DNA of 64,000 bases from Caldilineaceae bacterium. Its GTDB lineage: Bacteria; Chloroflexota; Anaerolineae; Caldilineales; Caldilineaceae. The stretch covers positions 1 through 64,000 of the forward strand of contig JAGNDO010000025.1 of the NCBI GenBank assembly GCA_018003515.1. Reading direction: 5' to 3'. The position numbers were made by a program, and so were the translations under genes. Shown here one piece after another: positions 26,756 through 35,975 of this stretch (position 1 is the first letter of the stretch; every line of letters begins with the position of its first letter). The notes beneath the pieces are model-generated. The model saw nothing but the letters and a program-made list of their open reading frames with translations. It had not been told where the DNA came from and searched no databases.

Positions 26756-29700
26756 ATGAAAATAGAACAAATCACTCCAGACATTTTGTCCTCTGCATTT
26801 CGCAAATGGCAGCAATACGAAGAACCCCCTATCGAATTGCTAGAACTTCATTTGTTGTCAGAAAGTGGACTGGTATCGCGGGTAGAAAAGGGGTTTAAGT
26901 TATATGATCTTATCAAAGCCTTGATTGTCAAGGCTTTGATAAAATGTCGCTCAGTGGGAGAAGGCGCCTGTGCCTTTATTGAAGAATCTCCATCGCTAAA
27001 ACAGGACATTCTTCAATCGGTTTCTCTTGATTTTCAGTACAGAGACGATCGCTTGGAGGCTTGGAGTGTCCTTTATTATCGATACTTCGCAGATCCCAAC
27101 ATTAGCACGGCTGAATTAGCCGCCGCTGTAAATGTAGAAGAACGTCAAATTCGTCGGCGATTGGATCTTGGCACAAGAATGTTGGTCAATGGACTTCGTC
27201 GTGCAGAGGATGAGGCGCATAAGCGACTTCAGAGTTTACGGTGTCAGCGACACTTGCCGCTTCCTGACTATTTTGAGCTTTGGGGCATGGATGAGCATAC
27301 AAAGCTATTATCAGATTTACTCACAGACAGTGATGGTCCCTATTTTATTAGCATTGAGGGCATAGGAGGAATTGGAAAGACGACTCTGGCACAAGCGGTG
27401 GCGCGGAAATTAGCCAAAATGGGGGCAATAGTCGATATTGTCTGGATTACGGCTCGGTATCAAAAGTTTGGCCAAGGGGGTGAATCGCCTTTTGCAGATT
27501 TGGCCCAGAAAACTCTGGATTCGGATGATATCATCGCTCAATTGGTTGCACAATTGGAGCAAAAAGAATTATTTGGTTTGTCTACCAAAGACAAGATAGA
27601 ACGATTAATACCTCTTCTTTCTATAGCACCATGTCTAATTATCATTGATAATTTGGAAATAATTGAAGAAACCGAACTTTTGCTCAATTATTTATTTCCA
27701 TTGGCAGGAAGAACACGATTCTTGTTGACCAGCCGAAACACCTTGCAACACCATCCATATATTCGCTCATATAAAGTGCCAGAACTTTCTTTATTTCACA
27801 GTCGATTGTTTATTGAAAGTGAATTAAGACGTCGAGGAATAAAACAATCCGTTTCTCAACAAATGATGGAAAAGCTATACGATACGATTGGTGGGATTCC
27901 CCTGGCTCTGAAGCAGATAGTTTCGTTACTTCGATTAGCATCGGTTGTAACACTAGTCGAGGATTTTCATAGGTTTCTAAAGGAAAGCCCCAACAAACTA
28001 TCTGATCATATTTTTCGTCAGTCGTGGATTGGATTGGACGATTCTTCTCAACGACTCTTGTTGTCGATGATTGATGTTTCGCCAGATGGGGAGAATAGCG
28101 AATGGCTTCGGAGGATGAGTGGCTTAACCCTTGCTAATTTTGATAAAGCAATGAATCAGCTTCTTGATTTTTCGCTTATCGAGGGAATAGGACTGTCAGA
28201 GGAACCTCTGTATCGAATACACAGATTAACCCACACATTCTTACAGGCAGATGTGCTGTCTGAGCAATGGAGCAAACAAGAAATTCATTGGGCCGCTTAC
28301 TATGACGGCCGTTTGCAAGAAAAACTAATCACTGCTGTGGAGTTTGTTCATGCATTCTCTCATCAACCTAAAAAATTGGTTCGGCATCTGAACAGCCTAC
28401 TGGTCTTGTTGCAGCAGGCACGTGAGCGGACGAATCTCCACCCATTTGCAATTGATTTAATTAGAGCAATGCATCCTTGGCCATGGAGATGGGGACGATG
28501 GCGTATTTGGGAGCAAGAGCTTCGTTTTGCCGTCAATTTCTGTGAAAGCGCGGGGAAGTATGATGATCAGGTTGAGTTCCTAGTATATTTATCACAGTTA
28601 GTTTTTTATACTGGCCGTTACCCGGAGGCGTTAAGTATATGCAAATATGCCATTTTGCTATCGCGTACAATTCACTCTTCCGTGATGCTTGTAAAAGCTG
28701 GTTCTACAGCAATTCTCTTGTTGCGAACACAAGGATCCACTGAGGAGGCCGCTTCACTATTTGAAGAATTAGCAAAGGACACTCTACTGCAGAACCTATC
28801 GGACAAGGATAAAATTCTTGTCGACGCCAATCTCGGTTTTCCCCGCTTAATATTGCTAAGAGATACAGGGCAACTGGATGCCGCTTTATCTGAAGCAAAC
28901 AAGATCATTGATACACTTCAAGTATCGTCGCTTATTGACACACATCTGTTGGCAGAAGCATATAGACATCGAGGCGTAATGTTTTGGGCTCTTAGTGAAT
29001 ATCAGGCTGCCGAAACTGACCTTAAGCATGCCAGCAAGATGTTTGCCCTACAAGAGGATGTTCTAAATGAGTTCTATGCTAATAGTAATCTAGCTTTGGT
29101 TTATTGGAGCGCGTCTGAATTCAAATTAGCCGAAGTTGAAATGTTGCGCAATATAAAGCAATTTGAACATTTAGACGCTGTGTGGCGACTAACCAGAGAA
29201 CTGGGGAATTTGGGACTTGTGTATTTCTCTAAGGGCGATCTTGACCATGCATTGAAATATATGGAGCGTCAGCTAGAGATGGCAACTCGCTTCGGTGATT
29301 CTGTAGAGATTCATAGAGCAAAAGCGAATATTGGTGCTGTGAAAATCTATTTTGGCCAGTACGAAAGCGCTAGACGCAATCTCGAGGCGGTTATGAACTA
29401 TTCACATAAAGGGCAGTCCAGACATGAGGGGATAGGTTTCATTTAGGCTAACCCAAAATAATAAGTATCCATTTTGGATCGTCATTTCCGAGGTATCCGG
29501 CTTGGTGAGGCAAGAAAGCCCGGATACTTATTATTTTGGGTTAGCCTTATGTGAATCTGAGCCGTTGTTATGATTGTCTAGGTCTTCGTCAAGATGCTCT
29601 ACGATCATTACAAGACGCTCTATCATTGGCACAAGAGATCAACTCCCCGTCATTGCAGATCATTGCTTTACGATGTAATGCAGAAATTCAACACAGTCTC

Positions 29701-29931
29701 AGTGAACAAAAAGAGACACTGAACGAAGCTTTATTACTCGCGCGGAGTCACAATAGGCGTTTTGATGAAGCTGCTTGTCTGTTGGATATGTCCAATGCAA
29801 TTGAAGAAGGTGAAGAGGAAAAAGAATATCTTTGGCAACAAGGTACTCGGCTACTAAATGAGATTGGTGCTTCAAAATGGCTTCACAGGGCATCGGAAGC
29901 ACATTCACTTTATCTTCCTTTGTTGATTTAA
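26756..29931 (+). pseudogene. STAND NTPase (NB-ARC with TPR tail), interrupted by a miniature element
   Basis: The first reading frame (26756-29446, 896 residues) holds an N-terminal helical region with a helix-turn-helix-like stretch (about 116-140). An NB-ARC ATPase follows: P-loop GIGGIGKTT 202-210, Walker B CLIIIDNL 293-300, RTRFLLTSR 319-327 and GGIPLAL 379-385. TPR-like helices run from about residue 590 to the end. The frame stops on entering a 101-bp palindromic element (29446-29546). Coding resumes after it (29551-29931) with further TPR helices. Deleting the element plus one TTA duplicate (104 bases) rejoins ...GIGFI-YVNLSRCYD... in one frame of 1023 codons. Lower GC than neighbours suggests transfer. 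The truncated protein may still be made. Confidence 0.85.
29446..29546. mobile_element. MITE-like 101-bp element inserted in the STAND gene
   Basis: Perfect 25-base terminal inverted repeats (29446-29470 and 29522-29546, outer end GGCTAACCCAAAATAATAAG) surround about 51 bases without coding capacity. The direct repeat TTA flanks both ends (29443-29445 and 29547-29549); equivalently a TA duplication, as made by IS630/Tc1-type transposases. No second copy was noticed in this window. Confidence 0.85.
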
Positions 29932-30016
29932 AAGATGGCGTTTGAGCTCGACTATAGTTCATAGTAATCCTGATTTCGTTCAGCTCTCCACACATCCCTC
30001 ATCACCCGATCCCCAG

Positions 30017-30541
30017 TCACCACCGCTTGGCCAAATGGATCTGCTGGCGCAGCTCCGCCTGGGCGGCGGTGAGGTTGTCTTTGACCACGAAGAAGGCGGC
30101 TTCGGTGAAGCCCATTTCGCCGGTCATCAGCTTTGCCTCCAACACGTTGACCACCCGCAGGACTTTGCCCTCGATCAGGGCCACCGTGGTGCCATAGAGG
30201 CGCACGGGAACCAAAAAAAGGGTGATGGCCGTGAGGGTGACAGCGCTGACGATGGCAAAGAGGAAGAGGCGGCCCAGGGGTTCCTGAAAAACCAGGGCCA
30301 GAATGACGCTGATCAGGGTAACGGCGGCAAAAAGCATGTTGCGGGTGAGGGGGCGGGCCGGGGTCAGGGTGGGGAGGACAAGGCGCAGGGGATCGTAGGC
30401 CAGAAGCCGAGGCAGCCATTCGTTGAAACGCCGACATAAAGCCACATCGACCTGATCCTGCTCGTGACGGGCCAGCTCTTGGGCCAGATCTCGACACTCC
30501 ACGGCCAGATCGTGAAACGCTTTGCGGGTCAATTCAGCCAT
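30017..30541 (-). CDS. Hypothetical protein with two membrane helices
   Basis: 174 residues. An acidic, helical N-terminus of about 65 residues is followed by two adjacent membrane segments (MLFAAVTLISVILALVFQ; LFLFAIVSAVTLTAITLFLV) and a soluble C-terminal domain. The gene begins 10 bases after the UbiA-like gene stop, so the two are probably co-transcribed. No family recognised; the helical N-terminus and central hairpin could anchor a small cytoplasmic assembly. Confidence 0.65.
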   Translation of the reverse strand: MAELTRKAFHDLAVECRDLAQELARHEQDQVDVALCRRFNEWLPRLLAYDPLRLVLPTLTPARPLTRNMLFAAVTLISVILALVFQEPLGRLFLFAIVSAVTLTAITLFLVPVRLYGTTVALIEGKVLRVVNVLEAKLMTGEMGFTEAAFFVVKDNLTAAQAELRQQIHLAKRW

Positions 30542-30551
30542 GATTGACCCC

Positions 30552-31556
30552 CTATAATCCTTTATCCAGCCACAGGGCCAAGGTCAGCAGCAGCCCTATT
30601 GTGGCCGTGGTGGCAATGGTCGAGCGCAGCAGGCTCACACTCTCCCGGTGGGTGGACAGGTTGCGTCGGATATGGGCATAGGGCCCCAAGGCCAGGGGCA
30701 GGGCGGCCAGCCCCAAGAGCGACCAAGCCGGTAGTTGATTGGTCCCCACCAACACCAGCACCCCCACAAAGCCCACGCCAATCACCACAGCCCCGATGTC
30801 CAGCACCAACTGAGGCTGCAAGGTCACTGCCGGGGTGCGTTTGCGCAGCCGCCAATCCTGTCGCCAACTGATCAGTTGATAGTAGAGACCCACCAGGGCC
30901 ACCAGCAGGGCCACGGGCAACGCCGCCCACAATACCAGGGCGGTCAAGGTGCCGGATTGGGCGTAGAAGCTGGTCAAGATGGGCAGATAGCCAAAGGCCA
31001 CCAAGGGGCCAAGCTCGCCAAAGGCTCCGCTGCGATGGCCAAACTGGATGGGCGGGACGGCATAGGCCAGGGCGATGCCCGCGCTCAGGCCGCCAAAGAA
31101 GAGGACGGGCCAGCCGGCCAAATAGGTCAACAGCCCCGTGGCCAACCCCCCAAAGATCAGCAACAGCCACCCCACGCTCAACACATCTCCCCAGTCGGTC
31201 AGATAGATCAGGGTCGGTTCTGGTCTAATCAGCAGATCGGGCAGACTCTGCTGGCCGCGCTGCTGGGTGCGCTTGTGGTCAAAATAGGCCCCGAAGGCGT
31301 GGGTGGCCAAATAGAGCGAGCCTGCTCCCGCCAAACTGAGCAGAAACACCCACACATCCAGCCGATCCAGCTGCCACCAAGCCAAGGCTGCCCCCCAGAT
31401 CACCGGTGTGAGCAAGGCGTGAACGGATCCCAAGCGCACCAAATAGGGCAACCGATCCAGGGCGGGGACCGTTTCCAGCGGCTCAACGGGGACCGGGACT
31501 GCGTCCGGCCCCGACATGGAGATGGGTTCGGGATTTCTCTCAATGGCTTGAATCAT
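30552..31556 (-). CDS. UbiA/MenA-like membrane prenyltransferase with degenerate Asp motifs
   Basis: 334 residues with about eight or nine membrane helices. The segment ALAYAVPPIQFGHRSGAFGE matches the 'Y-x-x-P-P-x-x-x-x-x-R-G-x-x-G-E' pattern of MenA-like enzymes. The Asp-rich motifs that bind Mg-prenyl diphosphate are poor: the first reads GAYFDHKRTQQ in place of NDxxDxxxD, and the second is SWRQDWRLRKRTPAV in place of RDIEEDRxxGKRTLAV. It may act on another lipid substrate or be inactive. An alternative start is the ATG near 31517; neither candidate has a clear ribosome-binding site. Confidence 0.65.
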   Translation of the reverse strand: MIQAIERNPEPISMSGPDAVPVPVEPLETVPALDRLPYLVRLGSVHALLTPVIWGAALAWWQLDRLDVWVFLLSLAGAGSLYLATHAFGAYFDHKRTQQRGQQSLPDLLIRPEPTLIYLTDWGDVLSVGWLLLIFGGLATGLLTYLAGWPVLFFGGLSAGIALAYAVPPIQFGHRSGAFGELGPLVAFGYLPILTSFYAQSGTLTALVLWAALPVALLVALVGLYYQLISWRQDWRLRKRTPAVTLQPQLVLDIGAVVIGVGFVGVLVLVGTNQLPAWSLLGLAALPLALGPYAHIRRNLSTHRESVSLLRSTIATTATIGLLLTLALWLDKGL

Positions 31557-31628
31557 GATCGCATTTTATCACCCTCGTCGGACAGCGTCAACGATGTTGC
31601 ATTTCCAGCGCAAAAACCGATTAACCGG

Positions 31629-33407
31629 TTACGGCTCCACCCGCCACACCTCGAAGAGGTCGTGACCGTCCCGCTGGGCGAAGGTGGCCTCCAGGTGTGG
31701 GGTCAGGCCGAGGGCGGCGGCTTGGGCCAGGAAGCTTTCCCGGCGTCCGCCAAAGACCGTGGCGTCGGGGGTGCGCAGCAGATAGACGTTGGCCTGGTTG
31801 GGCAAGAAGAGATCCAGCCGTTGGGCAAAGCCAGGGTCCGGCTCGGTCAGCGAGCCATAGCCGAAGATCTCGATGGGCCGCACCGTCCCCTCGGAGAGGA
31901 ATTGCACCGGGGCTTCCATGCCCCAATCCAGGGCAATGGGCGCGCCCAGGCCGTTGTAGCGCAGATGATAGGCCAGGTGATAGGTGGCGTCCGAATGGTC
32001 CCCCAGGCCGCCGCTCTGGGTCAGTGTCCGGTGATAGTTCACCGTGGCGGAGAGGTCGAAGATCAGCCAGAGGAGGATGAGGAGGGTGGGGATTGGGGAT
32101 TGGGGATTGGGGATTGGGGGACTTTTTTTAATTGAAAATTGAAAGTTGAAAATTGAAAATTTGTGATCCCCAATCCCTACTCCCCAATCCCTACTCCCCA
32201 ATCCCCAATCCCCAATCCCCAGGGCCACGACGGCCACCATGAAGGGGTGGAGCAGGGCGTAGTGGGTGATGAAGAGGTCGCTGACGGTGAAGAGGCTGGC
32301 GATCACGGCCAGGCCCAGGAGGATCAGGGGGGGCAGGATCGTGCGGGGGCGGCGGATCAGGCCGATGATCACGGCAATCAGGGCCAGCCAGGGGGCCAGG
32401 CGGTTGGCGTAGAGACCGCCCAGATACCAGAAGTGGCCGCCTTCCAGGGTGCTGACCACCTGGCCCAGGCGCACGGGCAGGTTGGCCAGGATGTTGGCGT
32501 TGTCCACCCCATAGTAGCTTTGGCCCAGGTTGCCGCCGACACTGGAAAAGGTGCCGCCGGTCTGCACATTGAAGAGGATCAATGGCAGCAGCCCCAGACC
32601 AAAAGCCGCCCCGGTCCCCACCCAGACCCCCATCGCTGGGCGCGGAACCCGTTCCCCGACCCAATTGGGCCGCCGTTTTTCCCAAAAACGCCGCCACAAC
32701 CACCATCCCCCCATCATCAAGCCAAACGGCCCCACAATCCAGACGGACAGGAGTTTGGCATAGAGGGCCAGCCCCCCGGCCAGCGCGCTCAGGATCAACG
32801 CCCCGCTCCGTCCCGTGCGCAGCCAGCGCAGCCCCATCCACACACAGAGCAGGGTCAAGGGCTGGGTCAAATTGGTCACAAAGATCCCCTGCCGGCTCCA
32901 AAAGACAAAGCTGGGCGAGGCGACGAGGAGGAGGACGGCGAAGAGGGGGGATTGGGGATTGGGGATTGGGGATTTGGCTCCTTGTCTCCCTGTCTCCTTG
33001 TCTCCCCACCTCCCCATCTCCCATTCTGCCACGGTGCGCTCTAACAGAAAAAGGGTAAGTACGGCCAAAAGGAGGGGCAGAAAGCGCAGGTTGGGGACGC
33101 CGATGCCGGTGAGGGTCAGGAGGGGGATGGCCAAATAGACGTTGAGCGCACCGATGTAGTCCTGGACCATGAGGGGCAGGCGCAGGTCGCCCAGGGGGAG
33201 GGCGGCGTCTCGAAAGGCGGTGACGGGCGCGGCGGTGAGGAGTTCCAGGGCGTTGACCCCGGCCTCTTTGGCCTCGTCATAGTGCAGACCGGGGAGACCC
33301 AGTTGATAACCGGCCAAGAGGAGAAAGAGCAGCACGGCCAGGAACAGCCCGGCGCGCTGGCGGGCTTGGGGAGAGAGGCGATGGAGGAAGTTGACGGGCG
33401 TGTTCAA
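31629..33407 (-). CDS. GT39-like membrane glycosyltransferase carrying two in-frame repeat insertions
   Basis: 592 residues, a multi-helix ArnT/PMT-type (GT-C) protein. The N-terminal extracytoplasmic loop has YDEAKEAGVNALELL, the 'D-E' catalytic region of GT39 enzymes, and RFLPLLLAVLTLFLLERTV lies in a later helix. The frame contains two foreign stretches made of GGGGATT-type repeats: about residues 129-158 (33022-32936) and about residues 396-441 (32222-32087), each in a loop next to a membrane helix, without breaking the frame. No ATG is available; a TTG at 33407 is the best start, so the N-terminus is uncertain. Confidence 0.7.
   Translation of the reverse strand: MNTPVNFLHRLSPQARQRAGLFLAVLLFLLLAGYQLGLPGLHYDEAKEAGVNALELLTAAPVTAFRDAALPLGDLRLPLMVQDYIGALNVYLAIPLLTLTGIGVPNLRFLPLLLAVLTLFLLERTVAEWEMGRWGDKETGRQGAKSPIPNPQSPLFAVLLLVASPSFVFWSRQGIFVTNLTQPLTLLCVWMGLRWLRTGRSGALILSALAGGLALYAKLLSVWIVGPFGLMMGGWWLWRRFWEKRRPNWVGERVPRPAMGVWVGTGAAFGLGLLPLILFNVQTGGTFSSVGGNLGQSYYGVDNANILANLPVRLGQVVSTLEGGHFWYLGGLYANRLAPWLALIAVIIGLIRRPRTILPPLILLGLAVIASLFTVSDLFITHYALLHPFMVAVVALGIGDWGLGSRDWGVGIGDHKFSIFNFQFSIKKSPPIPNPQSPIPTLLILLWLIFDLSATVNYHRTLTQSGGLGDHSDATYHLAYHLRYNGLGAPIALDWGMEAPVQFLSEGTVRPIEIFGYGSLTEPDPGFAQRLDLFLPNQANVYLLRTPDATVFGGRRESFLAQAAALGLTPHLEATFAQRDGHDLFEVWRVEP
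32087..32222. repeat. Inverted GGGGATT-repeat element inside the GT39 gene
   Basis: An array of GGGGATT units (about 32087-32120), an AT-rich middle (AATTGAAAATTGAAAG type) and complementary CCCCAATC units (32167-32220) form a palindrome. It encodes a GDWG-rich stretch and, on the other arm, PIPNPQSPIP. Confidence 0.88.
32936..33022. repeat. Second GGGGATT / CTCCTTGTCTCC element inside the GT39 gene
   Basis: GGGGATTGGGGATTGGGG (from about 32947) is followed by CTCCTTGTCTCCCTGTCTCC units. Translated in the gene frame it gives WGDKETGRQGAKSPIPNPQS. Same repeat type as 32087-32222. Confidence 0.8.
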
Positions 33408-33461
33408 AAGAGGTCGCTACCTTCCCGGAAGGGCCGATGAATCTCGCCTTGCCCAAGATCT

Positions 33462-33871
33462 AGTACAGCTCGGCGTAAGTAGGTCCGGGATAACCCCCGC
33501 TCTAGCCGGGTCCGTGACCCATAGGCATCAAGCTAAGGGATTTGTGTTCAAAAATAGGGCATTCCGGGAAAGGGCCGGACGATCTGGGGCAGAGTAAGTA
33601 GTTTTGGCCCATTCCCGGAATGGACGAGATCTCCCCGCCAATCCCGGAATGGGCCAAAACTACTGCATGAACACAAGAAGAACCGGCCCATTCCGGGATT
33701 GCCCAGCTTATTTCCAACGCTTTGGTCCACCCTGATCCCTTAGCTTGATGCCTATGGGTCCGTGACCCGGCGGGTTGACGAATGGATCACCGGGAGATCT
33801 CGTGTAGACCCGCCAGGTCACGGACCTGGCTAGAGCAGTATTTCATGGACCTATTTACGCCGGACTGTACT
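33462..33871. repeat. 410-bp nested palindrome filling an intergenic gap
   Basis: The 499-base gap 33408-33906 has no gene. Outer arms are 33462-33486 and 33847-33871 (3 mismatches in 25). A second layer CATAGGCATCAAGCTAAGGG is at 33520-33542 / 33736-33756. Inner arms GTAGTTTTGGCCCATTCC are at about 33598-33623 / 33637-33663. The element reappears in part, inverted, at 37114-37226. The GGCCCATTCCGGGA motif recurs several times. Confidence 0.85.
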
Positions 33872-33906
33872 CGTGGCCCATTCCGGGAAGGTCTGTCGGC
33901 CTTGCC

Positions 33907-35229
33907 CTATTGGGCAATCAGGCTGATTTCGCTGACATAGACGTCGTAGTTCCAGCCGCTGGCATAGACGCGCACAGAGTTGATGCGGGCCGGGCGGGTG
34001 TTGGCCAACAGTTCCATCAGATCCGGGGATTCGTAGCTATACCAGACAAAAGGGCGGATCTTCTCCCCATCCTGAACTCGCCACCCGGCCCGGGGATCCC
34101 GGTAATAGAAGCCGTGGCCCCAGGTCAACTCCTTGCCATAGATGTCCTGATAGCCGATCTCCACCCGCACAGGAAACTCGGAGCTCTGGTGGCCGGCCCC
34201 TTCCAGACTCTGCCAGCGCAGACGCACGTCCATCTGCAAGCGCAGGCTGTCATAGACATTCACATCCAGGCCAATCTCCTGGCGGATGCCCACCTCTGTA
34301 TGCACGTTGTCCTCCCCGTCCCGGCGGAAACGGGCCACCCAGCGCCCATCCTGAGATATGCGCTGCACATCTCCCTGGATCACATTTTCGGCCACGGTGT
34401 AGGGTTGCCAACTGTCCGCCAGAGGGTCGCCAAAGTCGCCATTTTCGATCAGGGAGCGCTCTGTGGTCATGGCCGGCTGGGGGGCGCTGTTTGGCTCCAT
34501 GACGGAGCGCTGATCCGCGGAGAGGATGACCGTGCCCTGGCGGTTGTGGACCTCGGCTGTGCCGCTGCGCACGGTCACTTCGGTCTGCTCTGGGGTGACG
34601 GAGAAGCGATAGTTGCCCCCCATCAGGGTCACTTGGCCGTGGGGCGTGGTCACCTCCACAAAGACGGCCCGATCCTCGGAGCTGACCGTAAAGATGCGTG
34701 CCCGGCCCCGTTCCAAGGTCAACGCCACCCGATAGGGTTCCGGGCTGGAGGCAAAGCGGGGGCGGCGGATCTTGTCGATGATCAGGCTGGTGTCGGGATA
34801 GAGCTGCACAGAGCCGAGTTGGGTACGGCTTTCGAGTGAGGCCAGCAACCCCAGCACGCCCTGGGTTGTCACTGGCGAGGTGACAATCCGGCTACCCTCG
34901 CTGATGTCTTCCCGGACCGCGGTGACGGCGATGGGTTCTTCGGCCTGGGGCGGATAAAATTGCAGGGTGCCCAGGGTCGGTTCCAAACGGGCGGGCTGGC
35001 TGACCGTGGCATAGCGCACCACATAGCGGAAGGCCAGGGGAACACTGACCAGCAGCACCACAAAGGTGGCAAAACTAGCCAGTAAAATCAGCCAGGCCAG
35101 CCGTTCCGGGCTGGCCCGCAACCCGCTTTCGGGGAACGCGGCCACCACGCCGACCGGCTGACTCTCCGGTCCGCTGTGGTCTATGGAAGGCAGGGACGAT
35201 GCGCCCTGGGGCACTCTCTCCAACGTCAT
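33907..35229 (-). CDS. FecR-like membrane-anchored protein
   Basis: 440 residues. A cytoplasmic N-terminus of about 45 residues precedes one membrane helix (LAWLILLASFATFVVLLVSV). A FecR-like beta-rich domain follows (GRARIFTVSSEDRAVFVEVT, TPHGQVTLMGGNYRFSV, EVHNRQGTVILSADQRSVME). The C-terminal part (ENGDFGDPLADSWQPYTVAE onward) looks like a carbohydrate-binding-type jelly roll. FecR domains usually sense or transmit signals across the envelope, but no ECF sigma factor is encoded here. It may instead bind a surface polymer. Confidence 0.72.
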   Translation of the reverse strand: MTLERVPQGASSLPSIDHSGPESQPVGVVAAFPESGLRASPERLAWLILLASFATFVVLLVSVPLAFRYVVRYATVSQPARLEPTLGTLQFYPPQAEEPIAVTAVREDISEGSRIVTSPVTTQGVLGLLASLESRTQLGSVQLYPDTSLIIDKIRRPRFASSPEPYRVALTLERGRARIFTVSSEDRAVFVEVTTPHGQVTLMGGNYRFSVTPEQTEVTVRSGTAEVHNRQGTVILSADQRSVMEPNSAPQPAMTTERSLIENGDFGDPLADSWQPYTVAENVIQGDVQRISQDGRWVARFRRDGEDNVHTEVGIRQEIGLDVNVYDSLRLQMDVRLRWQSLEGAGHQSSEFPVRVEIGYQDIYGKELTWGHGFYYRDPRAGWRVQDGEKIRPFVWYSYESPDLMELLANTRPARINSVRVYASGWNYDVYVSEISLIAQ

Positions 35230-35257
35230 GGTGGTTTACTCATGCGAGCACACTTTG

Positions 35258-35307
35258 GATCCACGAATCTGCACGAATCAAAAAAGAACCGTGCAGATTC
35301 GTGGATC
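35258..35307. repeat. Palindromic element, CACGAATCT family (copy 2)
   Basis: 17-base arms (35258-35274 and 35291-35307) with a 16-base loop. It overlaps the last two bases of the TPR-gene stop (35306-35308). Confidence 0.9.
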
Positions 35308-35899
35308 ATTCACTTTTGGCTGACAGCATGGCGGCGATGCGGTCGAGCCAGCGCTGGGCGTCTCGATCTTGGGGCTGGACGGCCAGGGCGGCTTGGAAGT
35401 AGCTCTGGGCTTTTACCCAGGCTCGCTGCTCCACATAGATCAACCCCAAATGATAATGCACATTGGGGGCTTGGGGATCAGCGGCCAGGGCCTGTTCATA
35501 GGCGGCGATGGCCTGACCTTGACGCTTGGGACTGGCAGTTTCCAACGCCCCCAGATAGGCCGCGGCCAGATTGGTCCACAGCATGGGGTTGTCCAAGTGG
35601 GCTTGGGCGGCGGCTTCCAGAGCGTCTATGGCCATGTCCCATTTGCGCTGCAAAATGTAGGCTCCCCCCAGGTTGATGGCCAGATCCGGGTGGGTGGGCT
35701 GGCGGACGTGCCAGGGATGCAGCAGGGCCACGGCCTGCACAGGTTGATTGGCCTGCAACAGATGGGCGCTCTCGTTCAACGCCGCGGTCAAGGCCTGGGC
35801 CGCGGCCGCGTCCGAATCCAGCCGGGCGGCCTGCTCGATCAAACGCCGGCGGCGACCCGTCAGTTCCGGGTTGGGTTGGGTTGGGTCTTGTTTTTTCAT
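35306..35899 (-). CDS. TPR-repeat protein
   Basis: 197 residues composed mainly of four to five TPR-type helix pairs (PDLAINLGGAYILQRKWDMA, NPMLWTNLAAAYLGALE, APNVHYHLGLIYVEQRAWVKA). The ATG at 35899 (MKKQDPTQPNPE) is preferred; the upstream in-frame extension to 35956 is translated from the palindrome 35920-35969. There is no signal peptide, so it is probably a cytoplasmic scaffold. It is followed 76 bases later by the FecR-like gene. Confidence 0.82.
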   Translation of the reverse strand: MKKQDPTQPNPELTGRRRRLIEQAARLDSDAAAAQALTAALNESAHLLQANQPVQAVALLHPWHVRQPTHPDLAINLGGAYILQRKWDMAIDALEAAAQAHLDNPMLWTNLAAAYLGALETASPKRQGQAIAAYEQALAADPQAPNVHYHLGLIYVEQRAWVKAQSYFQAALAVQPQDRDAQRWLDRIAAMLSAKSE

Positions 35900-35919
35900 A
35901 GGATGATCCGGGAATTGAA

Positions 35920-35969
35920 TATAGAGTATCGTGTGTCGAGTATCAATACTCGACACACGATACTCGATA
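35920..35969. repeat. Palindromic element, GTATCGAGTATCGTG family (copy 2)
   Basis: 24-base arms (35920-35943, 35946-35969) with one mismatch and a 2-base loop. It ends 6 bases from the AEC-transporter stop at 35976. Sequence core TATCGTGTGTCGAGTAT. Confidence 0.93.
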
Positions 35970-35975
35970 AATCCA

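Noticed and set aside
29446-29547. Programmed frameshift or recoding in the STAND gene
   Set aside because: The break coincides with a palindromic insert bearing terminal repeats and a target duplication, which explains it fully.
32087-32222. CRISPR-like array of GGGGATT / CCCCAATC units
   Set aside because: Units are only 7-9 bases with no spacers, and the array lies inside a coding frame.
33462-33871. tRNA or rRNA in the 499-base gap
   Set aside because: No cloverleaf with conserved GTTC/T-loop spacing was seen; the structure is a nested palindrome.
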